Source: Candolleomyces eurysporus (lineage: Eukaryota; Basidiomycota; Agaricomycetes; Agaricales; Psathyrellaceae). Taken from it: 64,000 bases of DNA. Below are positions 13,701 through 25,701 of this stretch, one piece after another (within the stretch, counting starts at the first letter, position 1; each line of letters opens with the position of its first letter). Made by a program: the position numbers and the translations under genes. The notes beneath the pieces are model-generated. The model was not told the DNA's origin. It worked only from the letters and a program-made list of their open reading frames with translations, and ran no database searches. The DNA is taken from the NCBI GenBank assembly GCA_027579435.1, contig JANBPK010000006.1, positions 1 to 64,000 on the forward strand, read 5' to 3'.

Positions 13701-16147
13701 GAAGGTCTCGAAGAGATGGTGTTCTCAGGTGCACCTTCAGGGATCGGTGCATCTGTTTTGACCTTCCGTTTTTTCGAATGCTTCGCTACCTTCACACTGA
13801 CACTGACCATAGGCGACTCCACGACCGGCACATCTATACCCTTCTCCATCGCATCGCTCCCCTTCTCTTTCAGCTCAGGCTCGCTCTTGGTCTCGGGTTG
13901 CGCAGCATTCGCGATGGCAGCTTCCACCACCACCTCCTCCTCCTTGACCCTAGGCTCCTCCTTCTTGGCCTCGGCTTTCGATCGCCTAGGATACTGCTTC
14001 TTGGTCTGGTCTTGAATCCTGAGCGACGTTTGCACAGCCGCTTTGCGTTTCGGCCGATTCGGTGACTCGTTTGTCTCTTCAGACATTGGAAACAACATGG
14101 AGGCTGAAATACTGCCCTTCCAGTGATGCACTTCACAATCGGTGTACACCCAAGTCTTGCCACAGCCACAGGGCAGGGCCCGGATTTTGGAGGAAGAAGA
14201 GGCCGAGGTGCTCGTAGAGGGGGAAGGATTCGGTTGGTCGACGTCGACGTCCATCATATCAGCAGCATCATACGCCTCCACACCCCCTTCGTCGGATGAG
14301 AGTTCCGTCAAAGGTGACGACATACCAGGCGGGGGAGGTTCATAGTCAATATCGATGTCCATCGATTTGTCTGGTACAACCGCTCCCTCGACCTCGGAGA
14401 CGGGTTGAGCTGCAGCCGCACCCTCAGGCCCCTCGGTAAGACCACTTCCCTCTCCTCCTCCTCCAATGGAACTACGGGTCTCAGGCTCTCCTTGCCCTTC
14501 ACGCCCCCAGGGAAGTGTAACGTCGGAATCGGATGCTAAATTCAGAGCAGTCTGTTCAGCGTGGTCTAGGATATGATGAATTCGATGGATCGGATTCTCC
14601 GATAGAGTTGGGATATCGTGAGGTTCTTGAGGTGCGAGACTCGGCGTGAAATTAGGCTGCTCGAGGCTGGGAGCCTCCAGCTCAGGGGCGACATCGCGAG
14701 TTTCAGGGGTCATTGACGTATCTTCGGCAGGTGGGGATGGGGGTAAGGTAGAGGTAGCGATGGCGCATGTGTCTTCAGCAGAACGTGGTGCGGGCCCATC
14801 ATCCTCCTTCGTACCCTCAGCAAAGTGAACCTGCTTAGAAGAAGTGGAAATTGAGGGAAGTGTAGATGTTCCAACGTCGACGACGGGAATTGGGTCGAAA
14901 GCTTCGGCAATGTTCGCTTTAGCAGAGCCCCCAACGGTGACTAGAGCTCGCGTTCTAGAGTACAATGTCAGTTCACGTAGCAATATTTCGACAACGGAAC
15001 GCAAGCGTACAACAAAAGATCACAAACGAATTCATCCTTCAACCCAGTGTTCAATTGCACCAGGTCCACTGGTCGTGTTGGCCTGGGTCCGTCGTCGAGC
15101 ACCACAAACGGTGTATGTGAGTGCGTCCAGGAGATACCATTGACCCCTTTTGCAGGACCAAGATTAGGAAGTGACGCCTGCAGTTCTGTTTTGTCCTACG
15201 TCCAATGAGCTCCGAACGAGCAACACATTTGAAATAATCAGTCTCACCGACGTCCAAACACGCGGAATGGAGTAACGTTTGCTGTGCTGACCACTGTCAG
15301 AGGCAATGCACGAATGCGAATTACTCGGCTGCCAGGACCGGTGCATCGATTCGCTGGAGTTTGGGACCACTTTCCACGACTTCTGTTCCTTCAGAGGCTT
15401 CTTCGTCTTCTTAGGTGCGGAGCTAACTGCAGACAGAGTTGTCGCTTGCTCCTCCTTCACGGAAACAGAAGTGCTATCATCTTGAGGAGGAAGGGTATTA
15501 GTTGGCGTGGTTGCAACCTTCTTCCTGCCACGTTTACGAGGAAGGTCGGTGGGCTGTGCGATTGAGTCCGGGGTCCCAACATGTTCAACTGAACCGGGTG
15601 GGGCAACCCCCTCGTGCGTTTCTGGTGGTACGCCGGTCAAAGGTATAGAAGCTTCAGAAACAGCCTGGGGCCCCAACGTATTGTCCCCAGAAATGAATCG
15701 GAATGTAGTGGCAGCTGCTGGCCCGCCATTTTTCAAGGAGTCTGCTCCCGGTTTCTTGGACTTTTTCGACGTTCGTTTGGCCGGCTTCTTCGCTGAACTT
15801 GCGGAGGTCGAAACCGAAGGCGTGTCTCCAGGAGAAGTTTCGGCCTGCAAAGATGCTTTGACAGATTTACGAGGCTTTCTACTACCCTTACCGCTCGGTG
15901 CGGTTATCTGGTCTGTACGAATATCAGCTTGGAAAGCTTGCACCGTTCGGGATTGGTACGACGTACCCTGGACCACCCCAGGGACAGAGTAGCTGTCTGC
16001 TACAGATGCACAGTTGTCTTGTCCCAACATACCATCCTCCACTCCTCCCGGGCACTGGGGGTTTTGAGATGAAGGGAACCCTCCAACTTCGGGGTGACTG
16101 TCCCGAGTCCCCAAAACGGCTGAGGGGTCGTCCTTGCTTGACGACAT
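10732..16147 (-). CDS. Very large AT-hook and Cys-rich nuclear-type protein
   Basis: One minus-strand gene, roughly 1,600 residues. The proposed start is ATG 16147 (MSSSKDDPSAVLG), with possible coding sequence further upstream. The N-terminal third is low-complexity with basic AT-hook-like motifs (PRKRGRKK, RKRKGRE). Next come a small Cys/His cluster (LPCGCGKTWVYTDC, EVHHWKG), a conserved-looking LPSEIRALIDAYVAGTPLVI block, a WKFRLEWSSGG block, a second Cys cluster (WFCTACGKVNF, RHRKCSGLVC), an ARDNTTRWIKHVFTCN block, and a C-terminal end VHGDVLVLSGEDYVFSLKRT. That end recalls the last strands of AlkB-like double-stranded beta-helix dioxygenases, but I see no HxD iron motif, so enzymatic function is not claimed. 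The last two introns splice cleanly to a TGA at 10732. The single N at 12161 lies in an intron. Function is unknown; a chromatin role is inferred from the composition. Confidence 0.6.
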
Positions 16148-17161
16148 TACGAAGCCGTCCCAGAGAATCTCGTCAACGTTTGAGCGAGGTTCTGGAGATA
16201 TGTGAGATGTCAAGCTTGAGAAAATGAAATACCATGAGAATATATCAGCGCAAGGGCCAGAACTGCCGCAAGGCAGTTGTAAGCGCTCGTCAGACCCCAG
16301 TTTAGGGTTTGGCATAGGCACCGGACGGAAACGGAAAAGTGGCCGGCATGGGGATGTCATCAGCACGACGCTCTAGTCGGCCCGGACTCGGCCGATAGAA
16401 ATGGCTCGGAGGCGCGGCCATCCCGGCGTGTCATCAGATCGTTATTGCCAGTTAAGCTGAGCTCGACATAAGAAGCAGCACTGGCATCGAAGCATCCTAG
16501 AAGAGCTCAGATAGCCACATCGTGGAAACAGAGAACATATCGCCTCCTAACCTTAAGGTTTCATGACCAGCACGAGGTTGAAGGGCGCCTAATCGCAATT
16601 GTTCTGCTATAGCCACCCCCTAACGGCTTATTGTCTCGCGCCCCGCAGGAGCCCACAGGTAGAATGTTCACAATAAGCCTCCATCGTCCTACTCGGGGCG
16701 GTTTCTAGGTATCATAATCTAGTACATATTCAATGTATACGTAGGCCAGAAGGCCTAGGAAGGCTTGCGTATGATATCAATCAATCTTGTTGGCGCTCCC
16801 GTTCGACCATTCAGACTTTACCATCACTGCCCTTTCCAGTTGATTAGCTTGTATGCGTTGCTAAGGAAGATAAAAAAAATGGTCGAATGTGTTCCGTAAC
16901 GTCTGAGCGTTTGGCCAATCACATCGCTGAAATACACTGTACTTCTCTGTAAGGGCATAAGGCTGTGTGATCAAGTCCTGATTTGATCAAGGCTCGAGAG
17001 AGGTTCATGTCAAATGTCCTATAATTAAATACGTGTAGGATAGAGCTGTCTGCCGCAGGCGTTCTTTTCTGCCCTCTTCCTTTCTTCTGTTCTCCCCTGT
17101 CGTTCGTTCCTTTCTTTTATTTCTTTCGTTCTCTCCTGCGACGCCCTTGAAGCTAGGAAGT
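16148..17161. other. Divergent intergenic region
   Basis: This is the shared upstream region of the large minus-strand gene and the plus-strand four-TM gene. A weak coding continuation on the minus strand (reading PEPRSNVDEILWDGF) directly precedes ATG 16147, so the large gene may start further upstream. Pyrimidine-rich sequence at about 17060-17140, just before the four-TM start, is typical of a fungal leader. Confidence 0.45.
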
Positions 17162-17848
17162 ATGGCGCCATCTACTACTCGAAATGCCTTCCTGCCTTCC
17201 TTCTTGTTCCCAGTCTGCATCCTCTCCTTAGCAATCAGCGCTGGGGTTCTAGGTCTCTCCGTTGTGAGCTATGGCGTTCTGTCGCGTTGGTTCAACGCAG
17301 GGGCGTCCGTATTCACCATAATATTCTTCGGAGTCCTTTTCTTCCTTAGTTGGCGCCAACGAGTTAGCACAGAGCCCGAGATGATCACCGTAAATCTCGA
17401 AACACCTTCCACCCCCGACCCCAAACATCCTATCCAAGCCTCTCCGACGGACACAGAAACTCCCACTGCCTCATCAGATTTCCACATCTTCCACCAAATG
17501 GCCACAATCCTATCCCTCTCTTTTCTCACCATCATCTATCTCATATCAACTGGAGTCATGATGGATATCACTCGTCGCTGTACGGAAAAAACCTGGTCGG
17601 CAGACACCGCCGACAGTATGACCTACCGTTGGAATTACAAGATCCAAATGGCTCAGACCATCCTTGTGGGCTCGGAAGCGATTACACTGGCTTTTATCCT
17701 CGCTACATGTATCGTTGGCCGGTCAAGAATTTCCACGATACACGCCGAAGAACGCGAAAACGTCGAGTATGGATTTGATAGGTCGGAGGTAAGCCTCCCA
17801 AGTCTGTTGGCACCCATTGAGCACCCGTTCACCCAATTTGAACTTTAG
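17162..17848 (+). CDS. Four-TM membrane protein, C-terminus uncertain
   Basis: The open frame begins upstream at a TTG; the first ATG is at 17162 (MAPSTTRNAFLPSFL), giving 228 codons. Hydrophobic segments are at about residues 11-40, 46-63, 113-135 and 160-185. A polar Pro/Thr/Ser loop separates the second and third. Function is unknown. A strong GTAAGC donor follows the codons for FDRSE near 17790, so the real C-terminus may be spliced instead of reading through to 17848. Coding-like sequence further on (for example AFKALIEIFLREPRYPSG near 17973) could belong to such a longer form. Confidence 0.6.
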   Translation: MAPSTTRNAFLPSFLFPVCILSLAISAGVLGLSVVSYGVLSRWFNAGASVFTIIFFGVLFFLSWRQRVSTEPEMITVNLETPSTPDPKHPIQASPTDTETPTASSDFHIFHQMATILSLSFLTIIYLISTGVMMDITRRCTEKTWSADTADSMTYRWNYKIQMAQTILVGSEAITLAFILATCIVGRSRISTIHAEERENVEYGFDRSEVSLPSLLAPIEHPFTQFEL

Positions 17849-18921
17849 AAACATGTTTGATGTCAACGAGATTTCAATGCGATGGCAGTTGAGCCTTAGT
17901 TCCGTAAGTACTAGTGCCGAAAATTTACGCTAGAGTTTTCAGGAACGCTCACTTCTGGCAAACCTTCATAGGCCTTCAAAGCTCTGATCGAAATATTCCT
18001 CCGAGAACCACGTTACCCCTCTGGCCGCTTGATACCCATATGCAGGAGCAGTAGTTCAGACACAGACGCAGTGGTACAGGTTCAGTGGATCTGTTTGAAG
18101 GGAGTCCTAGTGGATACCAACCATTGCCGATTATATATATTGTTCGAAACTTTTCTTGTCGCTTGTAATCTTATATTTCCCCCTCCTCCTTCTGCCCGGC
18201 AAGTGAGATAAAAATGACAAAGCCTGAGCACCGCTTGTTTCCTAGTTTAATGCGTCAGGGATCGTTCCTGTACCGGACGTGCTGACGGCTCGCCCCAGTC
18301 CTGACACTAAATCTTCAAAGAAAGCTGGCCAGTGGACTACCGTCAACTCCCCGTCTGCTTCTTCTAGTTTCAGTCGGGTTAGCCAACAATCACTTCTGCC
18401 CAACCTCGTCCGAACTGTCAATCACAACCAACTAGGACTCGGAAGCAGTTCCAAAGCTCTATGAGGGGTGGAAATCGGAGCTAGACGAGTATGCTTGAGA
18501 ACGAGGTCAATAAATCGAAAGATTAAACCACTAATAACCTCCACTGCACCCGAAGCCTGGTGGACTGATCCCGACGCGCCGCCTATCGACGGCTGCAAGG
18601 CTGTTCGGTGAGCAATCAATCGCCGGCGCCGACAGTACCCGACGGATCACCGGAGGCTGAAACTTCCGCACCGGGAGAACCAGGTCCGGCAACATCTCGT
18701 TATCTCGAACCACTACTTCATTGCCTCTTGCTCGTTGCTCTCGACGTCTAGGTCGAAATCTGGAGGAATTTACAGTGTACACAAGTCAATTATAAAGAAT
18801 CTGGACCCTCACGCAGACTACTGCTGGGGAATTAACGAAACCGCAACCTTTGTGAGCTCTGTTTTGGACAAACCTAGTTCATACGTTGATGTGAAGCAAC
18901 AGGGCAAGAATTTACTTCGTA
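17849..18921. other. Intergenic region
   Basis: Apart from the possible continuation of the preceding gene near 17970-18130, no gene can be supported. Short open frames on both strands have no recognisable features. Confidence 0.4.
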
Positions 18922-20010
18922 ATGGTCACTTGTCCTCATGCCCCCCATTCATTGGGTGGCATCTGCTCGCCTACGTTGGGCAGGTCACTCTACAGCGCTG
19001 GAGCTCGGTATAACTCTGAACTATCTCCCAAACGGAAAACGAGGCCTCTCGCCGAAAGGGCATCACGATTTCCGTCTACGGCGGTGCCGTGGTGGTCCTA
19101 TGATTCTTATTCGTCCCGTGGTCACGTATTTCACCATAGACGGAACTATGCTACCATTCTGGAAGGGAAAAACGAACCCTTGTCTAATGACAAACCTCGC
19201 ACGTTTCCCTTCCCGTCACACCCCACGCCGACACCCCACGAGATATTCCACCTTCCCAGCGGAGCCTCTCAAGGTCAAATTAAATCCCGATGTGAGCCTT
19301 TTCTATCACACATGTTTCTTACCCTTACAATCTGATCAACCTGATTCAAGACTACGAACTGGTCAGATTCCATCATCCAGACTCTCACCATTGTCGTGGT
19401 TTGCCTCAGGACACAGCGCATGCTCGGTTTCGATCGATAACGGCGGCCTATGATTATCTACGAGGCGCCACAACGTCACCTTTTCCAGGTGCCAAGCGCT
19501 ATGGTTTTGACCCTGGCCGGTCGAACTTCGACCCATATCTGCATGAACTTGCACGCCGCCGTCGAGCGCAGCAGGCTGCGCAAGGACGATCGGATTGGGC
19601 CGATGGTTTTGGCGCTCCCCGAGGCTCTAGGAGCGAAAGCTTTCGTGAGGACGGACCCAAGGAGCGGATGATACTCGCTTTCGGAGTGATTGTGAGTCTG
19701 CCACTATTGAGTTTCCCCCGTTAGAAAACGTGGTGTTTGGAAGCCCGGTACTGATAGGGTGTTTCAGGCACTGGTCATTGGCCTATATCCGAGCTTCGTG
19801 CTATTCCCTTTCCATATGGATAAGGCACACAAAGCTGCCGTCCTGAATCTGACCCAGGCTCGAGCCGAAGCTCGCGAGATGGGAGACGAACGAAGAGTAG
19901 AGATTCGAAAACGTGTACAGAACATGCGGTCGTCTCAAAACTGCAGTGATTCTGCCGCTTCTTCTACACCGCAATCTGGCTCGGGCCCAGAATGCGAAAA
20001 GGTAGATTAG
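18922..20010 (+). CDS. J-domain (DnaJ-like) protein, probably mitochondrial
   Basis: Three exons (18922-19291, 19351-19691, 19768-20010) give 317 residues with consistent phases. The N-terminus (MVTCPHAPHSLGGIC, then LGRSLYSAGARYNS) is Arg/Ser-rich and almost free of acids, like a mitochondrial presequence. The J domain spans about residues 100-165: HEIFHLPSGASQGQIKSRYY, then LVRFHHPDS with the essential HPD loop completed across intron 1, then RFRSITAAYDYLRG. A single hydrophobic segment (MILAFGVIALVIGLYPSFVL) lies near residue 240, before an Ala/Glu/Arg-rich helical tail. J proteins stimulate the ATPase of Hsp70 partners. A mitochondrial or other organelle-membrane co-chaperone is inferred; the client is unknown. 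Confidence 0.85.
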
Positions 20011-21791
20011 CAATGAGCGGATATAATATGCACTCGAACGTCTGGCGTAGGTCGGGGATGTAGAGTAAGTAGGCATTGAAATTTGAGACTCATTTACCTC
20101 AGCATCGGCAGGCCGTATGTCGCTTCAAACCTCATGTTCGTCGCTCAACACGCGGCATCTCCGTGGGCGAAAGTAGGTATCGAGTACGTCCATCCCCCAA
20201 TGACCTCCAGGGTTAATCTAGGGTTGTGGAGCTCTCGATTGGCTTGCCGGACATGCGGTGGTGGTTGTTTCTCCGGTGAGCGAATGTTCTTAGGATTGCT
20301 TGACAGCTCCAACGTCTTCTCCCTTCATTTCTGATCCTGCAATTCAGTGGGTACCTAAATTTGCACCGTTTCTGGTGGGATGATTAAGTGTGCAGGGTCC
20401 TCTGGAGTCCACTCAGTCTCGTTTCCTATCTTTTCCTCCGCGTATGGCGTATTGTTCGGAATCTATTCCAGTATGGAGTCGGAGACTCGGACGGCCTAGG
20501 CTGGTCAAGTAGGTATGTCATCGACTCTATCTGCTCACGGGGGTAACTAGATTGCACCAGTCCAGTCGAGTTCATCCACCTAACTCCCAGCGCCATGTTG
20601 GGCGACTTGCTAGAACTATTCCAAGCTCATGCGATGGTGCAGGAACCACTAGTCTACAAATGGCATGAAGTCTGTCATCGGCGACATGCTACACCTCTGA
20701 CCAAGCTCCGATGAGCGGAACCAAATTTCTGAAGAGGACTGACACGATTCTAAATGGAGGTTATACCTCTGTAGGGTAGGCAAGGGACAGAATCGGGGTG
20801 ACATTTCTAAAGGTACCAGCTCTATTCTTCCTGGTTTGAAGTGTCAACGAACGCTGGGCGTTGGGCTTTGCTCTTCTCAACTTAGGCTTAAACAAGAAAG
20901 GGAAAATTTGGCAACTTTCACCCCACCGTAATAACTCTTTCGATTCGTGATTCGGGGTTCCAGGCATTTAGAGGGAGTCAAAGGTGGTAGTCCGTTCACA
21001 GTCTGGAGTTTGGTTCACAACCCCACACACGCACACATACACCGGCCGCGGACGGCCGGTTCGGGTCCCTCGACCCAACTCGGGTGGCGGCGTGGCGCTC
21101 GGGCGCTTTCAAGCCATGGGAACTTGAATCTACTGTGGCATGTAAGCATGTTTACCTAGTGTAACGTTTACCGCCCGGCTTGCGCATGAAGTTCGCTAAA
21201 CAGGTCAAACACCGAAACAGCTTTTTCAAGCTTGTCGTAACGTCATCGAGGGTCTATTTTCATCGTTCTTCCTATCACGAATCTCTCTACCACAGTGCAC
21301 CATAGGCAGTCTCCGGGATATTGAGCCTCCGGCCTGACGGTTCAACGTTGTCAACCCTCGATGAACTGAGAAAATCTGGGCTCCGGCGACTTACCAAGCG
21401 ATCTTGGATTTCAATCTGTCCTATATGGAACAGATTAGTTCGCAAACACGAGTTCATCCCTCGCTAACGTGTGTACTGGCGGGTATCATGAGTGGAACTT
21501 CCTCGGCGCAGAGAATCGATATCTTTATCTGCGTCTCCCATCTCTGCTTCCCAAATCCACGTTTCTTCTCCGGGATCTCAAGGCCGAGCGCCTCTNCCCC
21601 CCCCTCAACTCTCACAGCGTTGGATTTGGGCTTATTGATCGGATAGATCAAATGGAGTTGCCTTATCCCCTCCAGATCCTCCGTCGGCATATGCGATTCG
21701 AAGCAAAGCGAGACAGCTGGGGGATGCTTAAATACTACGTCACGATGGGTACGAATTTGAACATTTTGCCATCCACCTCCCAACGTTCCCC
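20011..21791. other. Long intergenic region
   Basis: No coding region can be supported over nearly 1.8 kb. A C-rich run with a single N lies at 21597. Short open frames on both strands look like chance. The last few hundred bases are the promoter of the F-box gene. Confidence 0.4.
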
Positions 21792-22863
21792 ATGGAACGC
21801 GTCCCCGTCGAACTCTGGCTCTACGTCTTCTCGATCGCTTGTAACGACGATGGTCGAACTGGCCGATCCCTTTCCCTGGTCTCCCGACGCGTGAATGAGC
21901 TTTCCAAGCCGTTCAAATACCAGTCGATTGCCGTGGACAAGCTCAGCAACATCACTGGCTTGACCGAGATCCTTCAGAATCTGCCTGTAGAGTTCAGAGT
22001 GGTGCAGAAGGTCTTCGTCCATGTTCCCGAATTCTCCCCCAACGACTGGGACGACGAGCTCGGAGTGGAAGAAGATAGGATGTCGACGGGCTCTTCTGGT
22101 GACAGCAAAATGGAGTACGACCCTCAGGACGCGGCGCAGGATCAAGACGCTTCGATGTCCGACTCCGATGAGGAGTCCGTTCCTGAGGAAGTTCAGGCGA
22201 AGGCTGACGAGCAAGCTATCCAGGATCTGCAGCGTCTCCTCACCCTCGTANTCCCCCACCCTCATTGTCCTGTCGGTTTTCTGGAGGTCGTTTGAGCCCA
22301 TGCTGATCGAGGAAATACTCCCTCCGCTCCCGCATCTCCAAGAGCTCTGCCTTTTCCGCACGGTTATGGCTAACACTGAAGAGTTAGAACCGTCGACGGA
22401 AGAGAAGGTACCCACTTTACTCCCCTCTCTCACTCGACTCCATCTCGGTGGTCTTCGTGAAGACCGTCCCATGACATTTGGACAGTTCATATTCGATGTG
22501 TCGCCATCCCTCCGAGAGTTGAGACTTTCGATGCACGTTATCGCCGAGTATGTCCATCCCTTGTTCAATTACCTGTCGGCGGCAATATTAATGACGTCAT
22601 GCATTCACAGCGGCTCTCAGGACGACCCCGAATACTGGCGCTTGCCCTCCACGGTGACCAGAGTCGTACTGGAAGGAGCGCCGAGCACGCTTGCAGCCTC
22701 TTCTATGCAAGCGGCTATGCCGACCCTACCCCGCCGATTTTTCGGCGACAAGGCAGCCGGAAAGACTGTAAGAGTCGATGTTGTTAACGAAGCCTTTCAC
22801 TGGAAGGAATGGAGGCGCCGCTGGATCTCGCGAGTTGGGGGAGGGTGTGGTTGTTGGTGCTAG
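21792..22863 (+). CDS. F-box-like protein, frame interrupted by a single N
   Basis: The protein starts MERVPVELWLYVFSIA and continues GRSLSLVSRRVNELSKPF, an F-box-like module for binding Skp1 in SCF ubiquitin ligases. An acidic Asp/Glu/Ser-rich stretch follows (about residues 78-125), then leucine-rich sequence typical of basidiomycete F-box proteins (PPLPHLQELCLFR, LLPSLTRLHLGGLRED, SPSLRELRLSM). The frame changes exactly at the N at 22251; leaving out that N joins the two halves as TLVSPTLIVLSVFW. The break is therefore a sequence artefact. The corrected protein is about 356 residues in one exon. Substrate is unknown. Confidence 0.72.
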
Positions 22864-24334
22864 GCATGGGATAAAATTCGTCTTCCTCTTTCGTAGAGAG
22901 CTTTTCAAGGTTTAGGCGTTGTTAAAAATGCCTCGCCTGTGCCTGAAAATGTACAGTTAGAATTAAAGTGTTAGCAAATAGCAACCACTTACCTCTCTTC
23001 GCAGCAGGTGACAGGCTCAGGCTCTGATAACAGGCTTGACCAGTATTTGTTAAACCGGATTCTAGCGCCGCCTAGAACGTTGGGCGGCCCAGTCTATTAT
23101 CATGTGACACTCAAGGACTTGGAACGAATTGCGCCTTTACTGGACGATTCAAGACGCCGGTCCCATCATGCCTCTGATGATGCCTCCATTTGTAGCGCTG
23201 GTCAAACACCCTTGTCGACGATTTTTTTTCCAAGATATCTACGGTATATAGGTTTCAATGAACTCGTTCGCCTAGGTGCAGACAACAAAACACCGGACAG
23301 AAAGAGCGAAACTCGGTCCTGCCAATCAAGTCTCACCGGCTGCTTCAATCACCCCATCAAAAGAACAGGGAGCTATTGGTTCGCTAAGAATTTCATATTG
23401 CCCCGCCTCTGAAATTCTCCAGACGGGTACAACGCCGATCAGAAGGAGACTTCATCCTTTGAAAAGGTCGCGGTACACCAAGATGACCGCCTATTTGGTG
23501 GCTGGGAGTACTGGACTCAACGCTGTAGAGCCAGAGGTCCTTCAAAAATCCTTTTCCGGTTCCCCAACTTCTTATCAGTAACTGTAGTCCAGTTTTGTCA
23601 ACTGGGGCACCAGAAGCGATGAGCCGACCGGGAATCGGATCGGCCTTCATCAACACGGTGCCCGAATCGCTATCCCGGCGGCCTGCATTGGACTAGGATG
23701 TAATATAAAAATACAAATCAGGCCTTTTGTCGGGTAAAGGGAATTCCCTGGATTTCCAAGATAAGAAATAGGTGCCTCTAATTTTTCCCAAGTAACCTCA
23801 TGCAGGGGCCCGGTGGGGAGAGATGCGCCCCGCGCGTGGGCGACCACGAATTGCTGCCACGAGAGGCGAGACGCGAAGGACGTCAACGTGGGCGATCAGT
23901 CGTTGACGTTGTACCAAAAACAAAAGGAAGAGGGAGATCGGAAGGCTTAGAATATCTTGCATGGCAAGCTACTGCGGTGGTACTTACTGTACTTAGAAAG
24001 AATCGATCGCATGTAATTGTGCATGTGAACAGTGAGGGATTTGAGAAAGCATCCGTGCACTGTCCAATCGATTGCCACCGGAGCTCAAGCTTCAAGTTCA
24101 AAGCAACACCGTGCGATTAGATCAACTGATTGACTTTAATCGTCCAATTAACGTTGACGCTGATTTCGTACCTCAATGTCATCCATAGAAGTTCATGCAA
24201 AGACTAGAGGATGATAGGCGAGTACTACTACAAATTATCACAAGGTCTTCTGGTGCCTCCTGGTACGCCCCAAATGCATACTGATTACGCCTTCCACCGC
24301 CTGGAACAACCCAAGGGATCGATGGCGGTTTCCT
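22864..24334. other. Intergenic region
   Basis: No gene can be supported. The longest open frames (up to 134 codons at 23008-23412) have no family features, and no splice arrangement suggested itself. It includes the 3' flanks of the F-box gene and the convergent cytidine deaminase gene. Confidence 0.4.
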
Positions 24335-25143
<809 letters not shown>

Positions 25144-25701
25144 GGTTGATAGTCAAGATAAAGAGAGGTAGCTCACGCATGGTCGCCGNTTCGCGCGAAA
25201 TCCAGCTAGGCAATAGTATAGGTGGACAGGTCACGTGCCCCACCCCGCCGGCTGAGCAAAATACAGAAGCTCACAGACGCGGCATGCAACGTCACGTTCA
25301 ATGACGTCGCAACAGTGGGAACATCAAATAAACAATCCCCTCGCCTTTTACTAGGGGATTCCGTGCTGCTCCCATATCTCAATGTTGCGTTACAATCTTT
25401 GGAACAACTCTCCTTCTGGGGAATGACTTTTGTCAGATCATCTTTTTGTTATCCCTCACATCCATAAGTAAACCAAGCCACCAGGCCTCGGAGGTCTAAC
25501 TTGTCCAACGGAGGACATGTTATTGTCGTTGTCGCCTGGCACAAGACCAGGGAAAAGAAACTAAGCGACTGCTTGTCGGTTCTCAAATACACATTATGCA
25601 GAGACCAAATCCATTACATTACTCTAGTTTGCAGACAGTAATAATACTCGATAATATCCCAATNAAAAAAAGCACTCAATCCGGTCGTGTGGTATCTACG
25701 T
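25144..25701. other. Intergenic region between two minus-strand genes
   Basis: This is the promoter of the cytidine deaminase gene and the 3' flank of ERG1. It contains two single-N positions, at 25189 and 25664 (the latter next to an A-run). No coding region is supported. Confidence 0.45.

Noticed and set aside
13524..14015. 163-codon plus-strand open frame
   Set aside because: It lies entirely opposite a coding exon of the large minus-strand gene and mirrors its composition bias.
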